The notes: generated from the letters alone by a model not told the origin. DNA of 64,000 bases from Variovorax sp. CF313 (GCF_000282635.1 NZ_AKIW01000075.1:1-64000), one strand, 5' to 3'; positions 17,735-26,976 are shown, counted from the stretch's first letter. Numbers and translations are program-made.

Positions 17735-18562
17735 TTACTGCAGGAAGCTGGGCTTGGCGTAGCCCTGGAACTTGCTGTCGACCACCGCCTTGAACTCCTT
17801 CGACCGGTAGGCCTCGGCGATGTCCTTGGCCCACTGCGTGTTCTTGTCGGCGGTCTTCACGGCTACCACATTCAGATAGTAGTCCGGCGTTTTCTCCAGC
17901 ACCACGGCTTCGGTGAGCTTCAGGCCCGACGAGATCGCGAAATTGCCGTTGACGATGGCGTACTCAGTGTCGCCCAGCGAACGCGGCAGTTGCGCGGCTT
18001 CGAGCGGAATGAACTTCAGCTTTTTCGGGTTCTCGGCCACGTCCTTTTCCGTCGAGCGCAACACGTCGATGCCGGGCTTGAGCGTGATCAGCTTGTTCTG
18101 CTCCAGCAGCACCAGCGCTCGGGCCAGGTTGCTCGGGTCGTTCGGCAGCGTCACGCGGTCGCCCTCCTTCACGTCGGCCAGCGTCTTGCGCTTGGTCGAA
18201 TACACGCCCATCGGGGCGATCGGACCCTGCACCAGTTCGGCCAGGTCGAGCTTCTGGTCGGCCGCGAACTTCTTCAGGTAGACCTGATGCTGGAAGAAAT
18301 TGGCGTCGAGCGAGCCCTGGGCCAGTGCGAGGTTGGGCTGCACGTAGTCGTTGAACTCGACCAGCTTCACCTTGTAGCCCTTCTTCTCGAGGATGGGCAC
18401 GATGCCGGCCTTGAGCTGGTCGGCGTTGGAGCCGGCGGTGCCGCCGATCACGAGGTTCTTCTTGGCGGGGTCTTGCGCGTGGGCCTGCAGCGAGAGCCCG
18501 CCGAGCGAGACGGCAGCCAGGGACAGGGCGAGAACGGAACGGCGCAGGAATGCGGTTTTCAT
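17735..18562 (-). CDS. metQ: MetQ-type methionine-binding protein (first copy)
   Basis: The periplasmic substrate-binding protein of a methionine ABC importer, 275 aa. The NlpA/MetQ signature is present as KLVEFNDYVQPNLALAQGSLDANFFQHQVYL and LPNDPSNLARALVLL. The signal peptide (SVLALSLAAVSLGGLSLQAHA) ends without a lipobox Cys, so the protein is probably soluble in the periplasm and not a lipoprotein as in E. coli. It is the third gene of the metN-metI-metQ operon. Confidence 0.93.
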   Translation of the reverse strand: MKTAFLRRSVLALSLAAVSLGGLSLQAHAQDPAKKNLVIGGTAGSNADQLKAGIVPILEKKGYKVKLVEFNDYVQPNLALAQGSLDANFFQHQVYLKKFAADQKLDLAELVQGPIAPMGVYSTKRKTLADVKEGDRVTLPNDPSNLARALVLLEQNKLITLKPGIDVLRSTEKDVAENPKKLKFIPLEAAQLPRSLGDTEYAIVNGNFAISSGLKLTEAVVLEKTPDYYLNVVAVKTADKNTQWAKDIAEAYRSKEFKAVVDSKFQGYAKPSFLQ

Positions 18563-18590
18563 GGGATAGGGAAAGCTGAGAAAAAAAGAA

Positions 18591-19253
18591 TCAACGCTTG
18601 TCCAGCCTGCTCGCCGTGGTGTTGCCCACGAATTGCAGGATCTGTACGAGCACCACGAGCAGCGCCACGGTGAGCACCATCACGTCGGTCTGGAAACGGT
18701 AGTAGCCATAGCGGATGGCCAGGTCGCCGATGCCGCCACCGCCCACCACACCGGCCACCGCCGAGTACGAGAGGAAGCTCACGGCCAGCACCGTCAGCGC
18801 CAGCACCAGGCCCGAACGTGCCTCGACCAGCAGCACGCGCCATACGATCTGCAGCTCGGTCGCGCCCATGGCATGCGCCGCCTCGATCACGCCGCGCGGC
18901 ACTTCGCGCAGGCACTGGTCGACCAGCCGCGCCAGGTACGGAATGGCCGCGAACGACAGCGGCACCGCAGCCGCAAGCGGCCCGATCGACGTGCCCGCAA
19001 TCACCCGCGTGAACGGCACCAAGGCCACCAGCAGGATGATGAAAGGGAACGAACGCACCGTGTTCACCAGCCAGTTGAGCACCAGGAACGCGGGCTTGTT
19101 CTCCAGCGACTGGCCGGGGCCCAGCAGGAACAGCAGGATGCCCAGCGGCCCGCCGATGAGCACCGCGGCCGAGAGGCCGATGGCCAGCATCATGAAAGTC
19201 TGGCCGGTGGCGACCCACAGCTCCGGGAGGATGGGGGCGATGTTCTCAAACAT
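18591..19253 (-). CDS. metI: Methionine ABC transporter permease
   Basis: A 220-aa inner-membrane permease with about five helices. The EAA loop that contacts the ATPase reads EAAHAMGATELQIVWRVLL. The ATG at 19253 (MFENIAPILPELW) gives the usual MetI length; the longer frame adds an Arg-rich stretch antisense to metN coding. It overlaps the metN end by 8 nt. Confidence 0.95.
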   Translation of the reverse strand: MFENIAPILPELWVATGQTFMMLAIGLSAAVLIGGPLGILLFLLGPGQSLENKPAFLVLNWLVNTVRSFPFIILLVALVPFTRVIAGTSIGPLAAAVPLSFAAIPYLARLVDQCLREVPRGVIEAAHAMGATELQIVWRVLLVEARSGLVLALTVLAVSFLSYSAVAGVVGGGGIGDLAIRYGYYRFQTDVMVLTVALLVVLVQILQFVGNTTASRLDKR

Positions 19254-20118
19254 AGGCCGCCTCCAGCGCGTTGCGCTGCACCGAAGCCGGACGCGGCACG
19301 ACCGGCAGGCGCGCCTCGCGTTCGCGGCGACGCACCAATTCGTCGATCTCGCGGCCCAGCGCGGTCTTGCGCTCCTCGCTCGGTGCATCGATCGCGAACT
19401 GCTCCACGAGCCGGCCCTTCTCGAGGATGGCCACGTTGCGGCACAGCACCTCGACCACCGACAGCTCGTGCGTGACGATCACGATGGTCACGCCGATCTT
19501 CTGGTTGATGTCGCGCAGCGTCTCCAGCAGCGAGCGCGTGGTTTCCGAGTCGAGCGCAGAGGTGGGCTCGTCGCACAGCAGCACCTGCGGGCGCGGCGCC
19601 AGCGCGCGGGCAATCGCCACGCGCTGCTTCTGCCCGCCCGAGAGCTGGGCCGGGTAGGTGTCGATCTTCTCGGCCAGGCCCACAAGCGCCAGGCACTCGC
19701 GCACACGGGCATCGATCTCGGCCTTCGAGTGGCGGCCGTGAATCTTCAGCGGGAAGGCCACGTTGTCGAACACCGTGGCGTTCTGCAGCAGGTTGAACTG
19801 CTGGAAGATCATGCCGATGTTCTGGCGCGTGTCGCGCAGCTCGCGGCGCGAGAGCGTGGTGAGGTCGCGCCCGCCGACGAGCACCTTGCCCGCATCGGGC
19901 CGCTCCAGCAGGTTGATGAGACGCAGCAGTGTCGATTTTCCGGCACCGCTCTTGCCGATCAGGCCGAACACGTCGCCCTGGTGGATGTCGAGCGAGAGCG
20001 AGTGCACGGCGTCGAACACCTCGCCGTTGGGCAAGGCGAAGGACTTCTGCACCGATTGAAGACGGATGACTGGCGCCGCGTGAATGTCGCGGCCCGCGTC
20101 AGGCGTAGGTTGGGTCAT
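19246..20118 (-). CDS. metN: Methionine ABC transporter ATPase lacking the NIL domain
   Basis: A 290-aa ATPase with Walker A GLIGKSGAGKSTLLRL, Q-loop MIFQQFNLLQN, signature LSGGQKQRVAIARAL and Walker B VLLCDEPTSALD. E. coli MetN is about 343 aa and has a C-terminal NIL/ACT-like domain through which methionine inhibits transport. Here the protein ends about 55 residues after the ABC domain with an Arg-rich tail, so that domain is absent. The ATG at 20118 fits MTQPTPDAGRD; the longer frame runs through the divergent promoter region. Confidence 0.93.
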   Translation of the reverse strand: MTQPTPDAGRDIHAAPVIRLQSVQKSFALPNGEVFDAVHSLSLDIHQGDVFGLIGKSGAGKSTLLRLINLLERPDAGKVLVGGRDLTTLSRRELRDTRQNIGMIFQQFNLLQNATVFDNVAFPLKIHGRHSKAEIDARVRECLALVGLAEKIDTYPAQLSGGQKQRVAIARALAPRPQVLLCDEPTSALDSETTRSLLETLRDINQKIGVTIVIVTHELSVVEVLCRNVAILEKGRLVEQFAIDAPSEERKTALGREIDELVRRREREARLPVVPRPASVQRNALEAAYV

Positions 20119-20223
20119 GGAAAAAAGGCGCGGCCCGCGCGGCGCGCTGGTCGCGTAGGTTCGCGAAAAAGTGTCGAGTATGAAAAGAAAGGCAACGAAA
20201 GGGAACGAACAAATCGGCGCTTG

Positions 20224-20245
20224 CTTATGCCTCTGAACACATAAG
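20224..20245. promoter_or_regulatory. Inverted repeat in the metN/metQ divergent region
   Basis: CTTATG, 10 nt, CATAAG forms a 22-bp dyad in the 239-nt spacer between metN and the second metQ. A second palindrome, CCATATGG, lies near 20272. Either could be an operator for methionine-responsive control. No SAM-riboswitch-like structure was recognised. Confidence 0.35.
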
Positions 20246-20357
20246 GGCACAAAGGTGTGACCCGATAGGCGCCATATGGATATGCGCATTGGTTCGTTTC
20301 CAAACGGCGTCCGCAATGCCACATTCGCGCCTTCTTTTTTTGATTTCGCACAACAAC

Positions 20358-21170
20358 ATGCACAGCACTTTTCGCCGCCGCTCCCTCGTCCTGGCCACGC
20401 TTGCCGCCGCCCTCCTTGCCGGCAACACCGCCTTCGCGCAGGACAAGAACACGCTCAAGGTCGGCGTCTCCGTCGGCAACGGCGAGCAGATCTTCGAGGT
20501 GGTCAAGAAGGTCGCCGCCAAGGACGGCCTGAACATCCAGGTCGTGGTTTTCAACGACTACCAGCTGCCCAACGCAGCGCTGGCCTCGGGCGACCTCGAC
20601 GCCAACGCCTTCCAGCACCAGCCCTTCCTGGACAACCAGAACAAGGCGCGCGGCTTCGACATCGTGCCCGTGGGCCTGACCATCACCGCACCGCTGGGCT
20701 TCTACTCGCACAAGATCAAGGCCGTCGACCAGCTGCCCAACGGCGCGACAGTCGGCATCCAGAACGATCCGTCGAACGGCAATCGCGCGCTGTTGCTGTT
20801 GCAGCAGGCCGGCCTCATCACGCTGAAGCCCGAGGCGGTGAAGAACAACACCGCCACGCCGCTCGACGTGGTGACCAACCCGAAAAAGCTGAAGCTGGTG
20901 GCGCTCGACGCAGCCCAGCTGCCGCGCTCGCTCGACGACCTGACCATCGCCGCCATCAACAACGACTACGCCGAGAAGGCGGGTCTGTCGCTGAACAAGG
21001 ACGCCGTCATCAAGGAAGCCGCCAAGAGCCCGTACGCCAACCTGATCGCGGTGCGCCGCGCCGACAAGGACAAGCCCTGGGCCAGGCGCCTCGTGGCGGC
21101 TTACCAGTCGCCGGAGGTGAAGAACTTCATCGAGACGCAGTTCAAGGGTTCGCTGATCCCCGCGTTCTGA
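20358..21170 (+). CDS. metQ: MetQ-type methionine-binding protein (second copy)
   Basis: A 270-aa NlpA/MetQ substrate-binding protein with the signature VVFNDYQLPNAALASGDLDANAFQHQPFL and IQNDPSNGNRALLLL. The signal peptide (LVLATLAAALLAGNTAFA) again lacks a lipobox Cys. It is transcribed away from metN, so one ATPase/permease pair is flanked by two binding proteins. The ATG at 20358 was chosen because it gives a compact signal peptide. Confidence 0.93.
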   Translation: MHSTFRRRSLVLATLAAALLAGNTAFAQDKNTLKVGVSVGNGEQIFEVVKKVAAKDGLNIQVVVFNDYQLPNAALASGDLDANAFQHQPFLDNQNKARGFDIVPVGLTITAPLGFYSHKIKAVDQLPNGATVGIQNDPSNGNRALLLLQQAGLITLKPEAVKNNTATPLDVVTNPKKLKLVALDAAQLPRSLDDLTIAAINNDYAEKAGLSLNKDAVIKEAAKSPYANLIAVRRADKDKPWARRLVAAYQSPEVKNFIETQFKGSLIPAF

Positions 21171-21197
21171 TTTTTCGGGGTATTTCCCCCTCCCCCG

Positions 21198-21275
21198 CTG
21201 GGGGAGGGCTGGGGTGGGGGCACGGCGGCGCATCCATGGAGCGCCCTGCCCGCCCCCATCCCAGCCTTCCCCCAG
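21198..21275. repeat. Long GC-rich inverted repeat (REP-like)
   Basis: The 24-nt left arm (21198-21221, starting CTGGGGGAGGGCTGGGG) and right arm (21252-21275) are complementary with two mismatches and enclose 30 nt. It lies in the metQ-prfB spacer. The form suggests a dispersed intergenic palindromic element that may also act as a terminator; its dispersion cannot be tested within this window. Confidence 0.7.
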
Positions 21276-21376
21276 AGAAGGAAGGAGCAATACAGGGCCT
21301 CCGCAAGGCAGGTTTTCGGAGCGTGAGAAAATGTCGGGTTCCCCCCGAACACCAACCCTCACAGTCAGGACACCCC

Positions 21377-22481
21377 ATGGACGCAGAACAGATCAACCAA
21401 ATCGGCGCAATGCTCGCGGACCTGAGCGTTCGTACGGTCGATTTACGGAGGTATCTTTGACTACGATGCCAAAGCTGAACGACTGAGGACAGTCAACGCA
21501 TCGCTCGAAGACCCGAACGTCTGGAACGACCCGAAGAAGGCCCAGGAACTGGGCAAGGAAAAGAAGTCGCTCGACGACGTGGTCATCACGCTCGACCGGC
21601 TCACCAACGGGCTCTCGGACAACACCGAGCTTTTCGAGATGTCGAAGGAAGACGGCGACATGGACGGCCTGCAGGCCATTGCCGATGACGCCGCCACGCT
21701 CGAAGCCGACATCAAGCAGCTCGAATTCCGCCGGATGTTCAACAACCCGGCCGATCCGCTCAACGCCTTCGTCGACATCCAGGCCGGCGCCGGCGGCACC
21801 GAGGCCTGCGACTGGGCCAGCATGCTGCTGCGCCAGTACCTGAAGTACGCCGAGCGCAAGGGCTTCAAGACGCAGATCGAAGACGAAACGCCCGGCGACA
21901 CCGCCGGCATCAAGGGCGCGACCATCAAGGTCGAGGGCGACTACGCCTTCGGCCTGCTGCGCACCGAGACCGGCGTGCACCGCCTGGTGCGCAAGTCGCC
22001 GTTCGACTCGTCGGGCGGGCGCCACACGAGCTTTGCCAGCATCTTCGTGTACCCGGAAATCGACGACTCCATCGAGATCGAGATCAACCCTTCCGACGTG
22101 CGCACCGACACCTTCCGCGCCAGCGGCGCCGGCGGCCAGCACATCAACAAGACCGACTCGGCCGTGCGCCTGACGCACATCCCGACCGGCATCGTGGTGC
22201 AGTGCCAGGACGGCCGCAGCCAGCACAGCAACCGCGACGTGGCGTGGAAGCGCCTGCGCTCGCGCCTGTACGACCACGAGATGCGCAAGCGCCAGGAAGA
22301 GCAGCAGAAGCTCGAGGACAGCAAGACCGACGTGGGCTGGGGCCACCAGATCCGCAGCTACGTGCTGGACAACAGCCGCATCAAGGACCTGCGTACCAAC
22401 GTCGAAGTCTCGGCCACACAGAAGGTGCTGGACGGTGATCTCGACGTGTTCATCGAAGCTTCGCTGAAGCAAGGCGTCTGA
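21377..22481 (+). CDS. prfB: Peptide chain release factor 2, programmed +1 frameshift
   Basis: RF2 terminates translation at UGA and UAA. The reading frame is 21377-21457 joined to 21459-22481 (27 + 340 aa, 367 aa in total). The first part ends CTT TGA C at 21455-21461 with an internal Shine-Dalgarno-like GGAGG (21447-21451) three nt upstream, the standard autoregulatory +1 frameshift signal. The second part has the RF2 anticodon tripeptide in RKSPFDSSGGRH and the catalytic GGQ loop in ASGAGGQHINKTDSAVR. The HAD gene starts one base inside its stop codon. Confidence 0.97.
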
Positions 22482-23152
22482 TGAAGGTCGAAGCGCTGAT
22501 CTTCGACATGGACGGCACCATGATCGACTCCATGCCCTGGCATGCGCGATCGTGGGTGGAGTTCGTGGCACGCCACGGGCTGAAGCTCGACGTGAGCGAC
22601 ATCCTCGCGCGCACCACGGGCCGCACCGGCACCGAGTGCATGCGCGAGCTGTTCGAGCGCGACCTCTCCGACGCCGAGTGCCAGGTGCTGGTGCACGAGA
22701 AGGAAGAAATCTACCGCGCCATGTTCAGCGACAACTTCACCGAAGTGGCGGGCTTCTCCGCCTTTGCCAAGGCGGCTGTCGCGCGCGGGCTGAAGGTGGC
22801 GGTCGGCACGGCCGGCGACAGGCACAACATCGAGTTCGCCATGTCGCGCCTGAAGATGGACCCGCTGCCGCTGGCCATAGTGGGCGGCGATGAAGGCTTC
22901 AGCGGCAAGCCCACGCCCGCCATCTTTCTCGAAGCTGCACGCCGCATCGGCGTTGCGCCCGAACGCTGCATCGTTTTTGAAGACGCGCCCTTCGGCATCG
23001 AAGCCGCCCGCCGCGGCGGCATGCGTGCCGTGGCCGTATGCAGCACCCATACCGCCGCCGAGCTTGCCGGCCCCCATGTGATTGCCGCGGTTCGCGACTA
23101 CGACGAACTCGCCCATTCGAATTTTCTGGAGACACTCGATGATGTTGCGTGA
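22481..23152 (+). CDS. HAD-IA phosphatase / beta-phosphoglucomutase-like
   Basis: A 223-aa HAD-superfamily hydrolase. Motif I is IFDMDGTMIDSMPWHARSW with the nucleophile and acid/base Asp; the helical cap follows; motif II is in VGTAGDR; motif III Lys is in FSGKPTPAIFLEAARRI; motif IV is IVFEDAPFGIEAA. It resembles beta-phosphoglucomutase or phosphoglycolate phosphatase-type enzymes and the substrate is open. The start overlaps the prfB stop (TGATG), and its end overlaps the pepN start by 14 nt. Confidence 0.85.
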   Translation: MKVEALIFDMDGTMIDSMPWHARSWVEFVARHGLKLDVSDILARTTGRTGTECMRELFERDLSDAECQVLVHEKEEIYRAMFSDNFTEVAGFSAFAKAAVARGLKVAVGTAGDRHNIEFAMSRLKMDPLPLAIVGGDEGFSGKPTPAIFLEAARRIGVAPERCIVFEDAPFGIEAARRGGMRAVAVCSTHTAAELAGPHVIAAVRDYDELAHSNFLETLDDVA

Positions 23153-25835
23153 CGCTCAAGGGCAACCGATTGCCATTCGCCGTGAAGACTATGCCGCTCC
23201 GGCCTACTGGATCGACACCGTCGACCTCACCTTCGACCTCGACCCCGCCAAGACCCGCGTGCTCAACCGCATGCAGATGCGCCGCAACCCCGAAGTGCCG
23301 CTGGAGCCGCTGCGCCTGCAAGGCGACGAACTGAACCTGGCGCGCGTGCTCGTCAACGGCCAGGGTGCGTCGTTCCGCATGGAAGGCGACCAGCTCGTCA
23401 TCGACGGCCTGCCCGACGCGTTCGAGCTCGAAATCTTCACCACCTGCTGCCCCATCAAGAACACCAAGCTGATGGGCCTGTTCGTGAGCGAAGACACCTT
23501 CTTCACGCAGTGCGAGGCCGAGGGCTTCCGCCGCATCACCTACTTCCTCGACCGTCCGGACGTGATGGCGATGTACACCGTGACGCTGCGCGCCGCCAAG
23601 GCCGCCTACCCGGTGCTGCTGTCGAACGGCAACCTCGTCGAGCAGGGCGACCTGCCCGAAGGCCGCCACTTCGCGAAGTGGGTCGACCCGTTCAAGAAGC
23701 CCAGCTACCTGTTCGCCCTGGTGGCCGGCAAGCTGGTGGCACGCGAGCAGCGCATCAAGGCGCGCAGCGGCAAGGAACACCTGCTGCAGGTGTACGTGCG
23801 CGCCGGCGACCTCGACAAGACCGAGCACGCGATGAACTCGCTCATCAACTCGGTGCTGTGGGACGAAGCCCGCTTCGGCCTGCCGCTGGACCTCGACCGC
23901 TTCATGATCGTGGCCACCAGCGACTTCAACATGGGCGCCATGGAGAACAAGGGCCTGAACATCTTCAACACGAAGTACGTTCTGGCCAACCAGGCCACCG
24001 CCACCGACGCCGACTACAGCAACATCGAGAGCGTGGTCGGCCACGAGTACTTCCACAACTGGACCGGCGACCGCGTCACCTGCCGCGACTGGTTCCAGCT
24101 CTCGCTGAAAGAAGGCCTCACCGTCTTCCGCGACCAGGAATTCAGCCAGGACCTGTGCGCCGACGCCTCGGCCCGCGCCGTCAAGCGCATCGAAGATGTG
24201 CGCGTGCTGCGCACCGCCCAGTTCCCGGAAGACGCGGGCCCGATGGCCCACCCGGTGCGGCCCGACAGCTACATCGAGATCAGCAACTTCTACACCGTCA
24301 CCATCTACGAGAAGGGTGCCGAGGTGGTGCGCATGATGCAGACGCTGGTCGGCCGCAAGGGCTTCGAGCGCGGCATCACCCTCTACTTCGAGCGCCACGA
24401 CGGCCAGGCAGTGACCTGCGACGACTTCGCGCAGGCCATTGCCGACGCCAACCCCGATTCGGAACTGGCCCGCCTGCTGCCCCAGTTCAAACGCTGGTAC
24501 AGCCAGGCCGGCACGCCGCGCCTCGCGGCCCACGGCGTGTACGACGCGCAGAGCCGCAGCTACACCCTGAGCGTGGTGCAGAGCTGCCCGCCCACGCCGG
24601 GCCAGCCGACCAAGGAGCCCTTCGTCATTCCGCTGAACGTCGGCCTCCTCGACGCCAGCAGCGGCCGCGAACTGCCCCTGCAGCTCGAAGGCGAGAGCGA
24701 AGCCACACACGGCACGCGCACCGTGGTGCTGTCGCGCGCCGGCGAGCAGATCACCTTCACCGGCCTGGACGCCGAGCCGGTGCCTTCCATCCTGCGCGGT
24801 TTCAGCGCGCCGGTGATCCTCGACTTCGAGTACACCGACGCCCAACTGCTCACCCTGCTGGCCAACGACCCCGACCCGTTCAACCGCTGGGAAGCCGGCC
24901 AGCGGCTGGGCCTGCGCGCCGCGCTGCAGGGCATTGCCGCCCTGGCCACCGACGCCACGCCGGTGCTGAACGACGCCTACATCGACGCCATGCGCAGCGT
25001 GCTGCGCAACCCGCAGCTCGACGCCGCCTTCAAGGAACTGGTGCTCACGCTGCCGTCGGAAACCTACATTGCCGAACAGCTCGACGTGGTCGACCCGCAG
25101 CGCGTGCACCTCGTGCGCGAAGCCATGCGCGCCCAGCTGGCCACCGCCCTCTTTGCCGACTGGCAGTGGGCCTATGAAGAGCACCACGACACCGGCGCCT
25201 ACAGCCCCGACCCGACCTCGTCGGGCCGACGCGCGCTGGCCGGCATGGCGCTCAACTTCCTGTGCCTGGCGGCGCGCGCCTCGGGCGACGCCGTGTGGCC
25301 GGGCAAGACGCTGCAGCGCTTCAAGGACGCAGGCAACATGACCGACCGCTTCAACGCGCTCAACGCGCTGGTATCGTCGGGCCACACCCTGGCGGCGCAG
25401 GCACTGGCGCGCTTCCACGCCATCTTCAAGGACGAGGCGCTGGTCATCGACAAGTGGTTCTCGCTGCAGGCCGGCGCCAGCGACCGCGGCGGCGACATCC
25501 TGCCGCTGGTGAAGCAGCTGATGAAGCACCCCGACTTCTCGCTGAAGAACCCGAACCGGGCGCGCAGCGTGATCTTCAGCTACTGCAGCGCCAACCCCGG
25601 CGCATTCCACCGCCCCGACGCGGCCGGCTATGTGTTCTGGAGCGAGCGCGTGATCGAGCTCGACGCCATCAACCCGCAAGTGGCTGCCCGCCTCGCCCGC
25701 GCACTCGACCGCTGGAGCAAGCTGGCCGAGCCGTACCGCAGCGCCGCGCGCGAAGCCATCGCCCGCGTGGCCGCCAAGCCCGACCTGAGCAAGGACACGC
25801 ACGAAGTCGTGACCCGCGCCCTGGCGGGAAACTGA
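23139..25835 (+). CDS. pepN: Aminopeptidase N
   Basis: An M1-family zinc aminopeptidase of 898 aa, close to the 870 aa of E. coli PepN. The substrate-recognition motif is MGAMENKGLNIFN and the zinc site is GHEYFHNWTGDRVTC (HEXXH) with the downstream Glu in LKEGLTVFRDQEF. Start: two ATG codons in tandem at 23139 and 23142 follow a TGGAGA ribosome site; the longer frame is not needed. It overlaps the end of the HAD gene. Confidence 0.97.
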   Translation: MMLRDAQGQPIAIRREDYAAPAYWIDTVDLTFDLDPAKTRVLNRMQMRRNPEVPLEPLRLQGDELNLARVLVNGQGASFRMEGDQLVIDGLPDAFELEIFTTCCPIKNTKLMGLFVSEDTFFTQCEAEGFRRITYFLDRPDVMAMYTVTLRAAKAAYPVLLSNGNLVEQGDLPEGRHFAKWVDPFKKPSYLFALVAGKLVAREQRIKARSGKEHLLQVYVRAGDLDKTEHAMNSLINSVLWDEARFGLPLDLDRFMIVATSDFNMGAMENKGLNIFNTKYVLANQATATDADYSNIESVVGHEYFHNWTGDRVTCRDWFQLSLKEGLTVFRDQEFSQDLCADASARAVKRIEDVRVLRTAQFPEDAGPMAHPVRPDSYIEISNFYTVTIYEKGAEVVRMMQTLVGRKGFERGITLYFERHDGQAVTCDDFAQAIADANPDSELARLLPQFKRWYSQAGTPRLAAHGVYDAQSRSYTLSVVQSCPPTPGQPTKEPFVIPLNVGLLDASSGRELPLQLEGESEATHGTRTVVLSRAGEQITFTGLDAEPVPSILRGFSAPVILDFEYTDAQLLTLLANDPDPFNRWEAGQRLGLRAALQGIAALATDATPVLNDAYIDAMRSVLRNPQLDAAFKELVLTLPSETYIAEQLDVVDPQRVHLVREAMRAQLATALFADWQWAYEEHHDTGAYSPDPTSSGRRALAGMALNFLCLAARASGDAVWPGKTLQRFKDAGNMTDRFNALNALVSSGHTLAAQALARFHAIFKDEALVIDKWFSLQAGASDRGGDILPLVKQLMKHPDFSLKNPNRARSVIFSYCSANPGAFHRPDAAGYVFWSERVIELDAINPQVAARLARALDRWSKLAEPYRSAAREAIARVAAKPDLSKDTHEVVTRALAGN

Positions 25836-25858
25836 AGCAACCGAACCCCACAAGACAC

Positions 25859-26872
25859 ATGGCTCAACAAAAGATTTCCCTCACCCGCTACCTCGTCGAA
25901 CAACAGCGTGCCGACGGCCTCATCCCCGGCCAGCTGCGCCTGCTGCTCGAAGTGGTCGCGCGCGCCTGCAAGAGCATCAGCCAAGCCGTCAACAAGGGCG
26001 CGCTGGGCGGCGTGCTCGGCACCGCCGAGAGCGAGAACGTGCAGGGCGAGATCCAGAAGAAGCTGGACATCATCGCCAACGAAGTGCTCATCGAGGCCAA
26101 CGAATGGGGCGGTCACCTCGCGGCCATGGCCAGCGAGGAAATGGACAGCATCTACGTGGTGCCCAACCGCTACCCGCAGGGCGAATACCTGCTCATGTTC
26201 GACCCGCTCGACGGCAGCAGCAACATCGACGTGAACGTCAGCATCGGCACCATCTTCAGCGTGCTGAAGAAGCCCGACGACCACCCCGGCGTGCAGGAAA
26301 GCGACTTTCTGCAGGCCGGCACGCAACAGGTGGCCGCCGGCTACTGCATCTACGGCCCGCAGACCACCCTGGTGCTGACCGTGGGCAACGGCGTGGCCAT
26401 GTTCACACTCGACCGCGAGCAGGGCAGCTTCGTGCTCACGCAGGAAGACATCCAGATTCCGGCCGACACCAAGGAATTCGCGATCAACATGAGCAACATG
26501 CGCCACTGGGACGAGCCCATGAAGCGCTACATCGAAGAGTGCCTGGCCGGCAAGGAAGGCCCGCGCGGCAAGGACTTCAACATGCGCTGGATTGCCAGCA
26601 TGGTGGCCGACGTGCACCGCATCCTGATGCGCGGCGGCGTCTTCATGTACCCGTGGGACAAGCGCGAGCCCGAAAAGGCCGGCAAGCTGCGCCTGATGTA
26701 CGAGGCCAACCCGATGAGCTGGCTGGTCGAACAGGCCGGCGGCGCGGCCACCAACGGCAAGCAGCGCATCCTGGATCTGCAGCCCACCAAACTGCACGAG
26801 CGGGTGAGCGTGATGTTGGGTTCGCGAAACGAAGTTGAGCGCTTGACCCAGTACCACGCCGAGAAGGCTTGA
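25859..26872 (+). CDS. fbp: Fructose-1,6-bisphosphatase class I
   Basis: This gluconeogenic enzyme removes the 1-phosphate of fructose-1,6-bisphosphate. The 337-aa product contains the metal-binding sequence FDPLDGSSNIDVNVSIGTIFS and the substrate region of the class I family, RYIEECLAGKEGPRG. It begins 23 nt after pepN on the same strand, consistent with an operon prfB-HAD-pepN-fbp. Confidence 0.97.
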   Translation: MAQQKISLTRYLVEQQRADGLIPGQLRLLLEVVARACKSISQAVNKGALGGVLGTAESENVQGEIQKKLDIIANEVLIEANEWGGHLAAMASEEMDSIYVVPNRYPQGEYLLMFDPLDGSSNIDVNVSIGTIFSVLKKPDDHPGVQESDFLQAGTQQVAAGYCIYGPQTTLVLTVGNGVAMFTLDREQGSFVLTQEDIQIPADTKEFAINMSNMRHWDEPMKRYIEECLAGKEGPRGKDFNMRWIASMVADVHRILMRGGVFMYPWDKREPEKAGKLRLMYEANPMSWLVEQAGGAATNGKQRILDLQPTKLHERVSVMLGSRNEVERLTQYHAEKA

Positions 26873-26881
26873 TTTCTTGGC

Positions 26882-26887
26882 TATAAT
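26882..26887 (+). promoter_or_regulatory. Consensus -10 box before tRNA-Thr
   Basis: A perfect TATAAT lies 10 nt before the mature tRNA-Thr 5' end. I see no convincing -35 at 16-18 bp spacing, so only the -10 element is called. Confidence 0.5.
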
Positions 26888-26897
26888 CTGAGGCTTC

Positions 26898-26973
26898 GCC
26901 GGTGTAGCTCAGTCGGTAGAGCAGCTCATTCGTAATGAGAAGGTCGGGTGTTCGATTCATCTCTCCGGCACCA
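26898..26973 (+). tRNA. tRNA-Thr (CGT)
   Basis: A 76-nt tRNA starts GCCGGTGTAGCTCAG and ends GGCACCA. The anticodon stem CTCAT/ATGAG encloses the loop TCGTA, giving anticodon CGT. The acceptor stem has one U-U mismatch (position 6) and the T-stem GGGTG/CATCT has two G-U pairs, so the lower half is weaker than usual, but the fold is complete. Confidence 0.92.
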
Positions 26974-26976
26974 ATT

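Noticed and set aside
20119..20357. SAM or SAH riboswitch upstream of the methionine transport genes
   Set aside because: No aptamer-like conserved segments were recognised; only simple dyads are present.
22899..25853. Very long minus-strand ORF (984 codons) opposite pepN
   Set aside because: It is antisense to a well-supported aminopeptidase gene; long shadow frames are expected in GC-rich DNA with strong third-position bias.
26898..26973. tRNA-Thr as a proven genomic-island attachment site
   Set aside because: I found no integrase and no repeat of the tRNA 3' end near 36.2 kb, so the idea stays as a question only.
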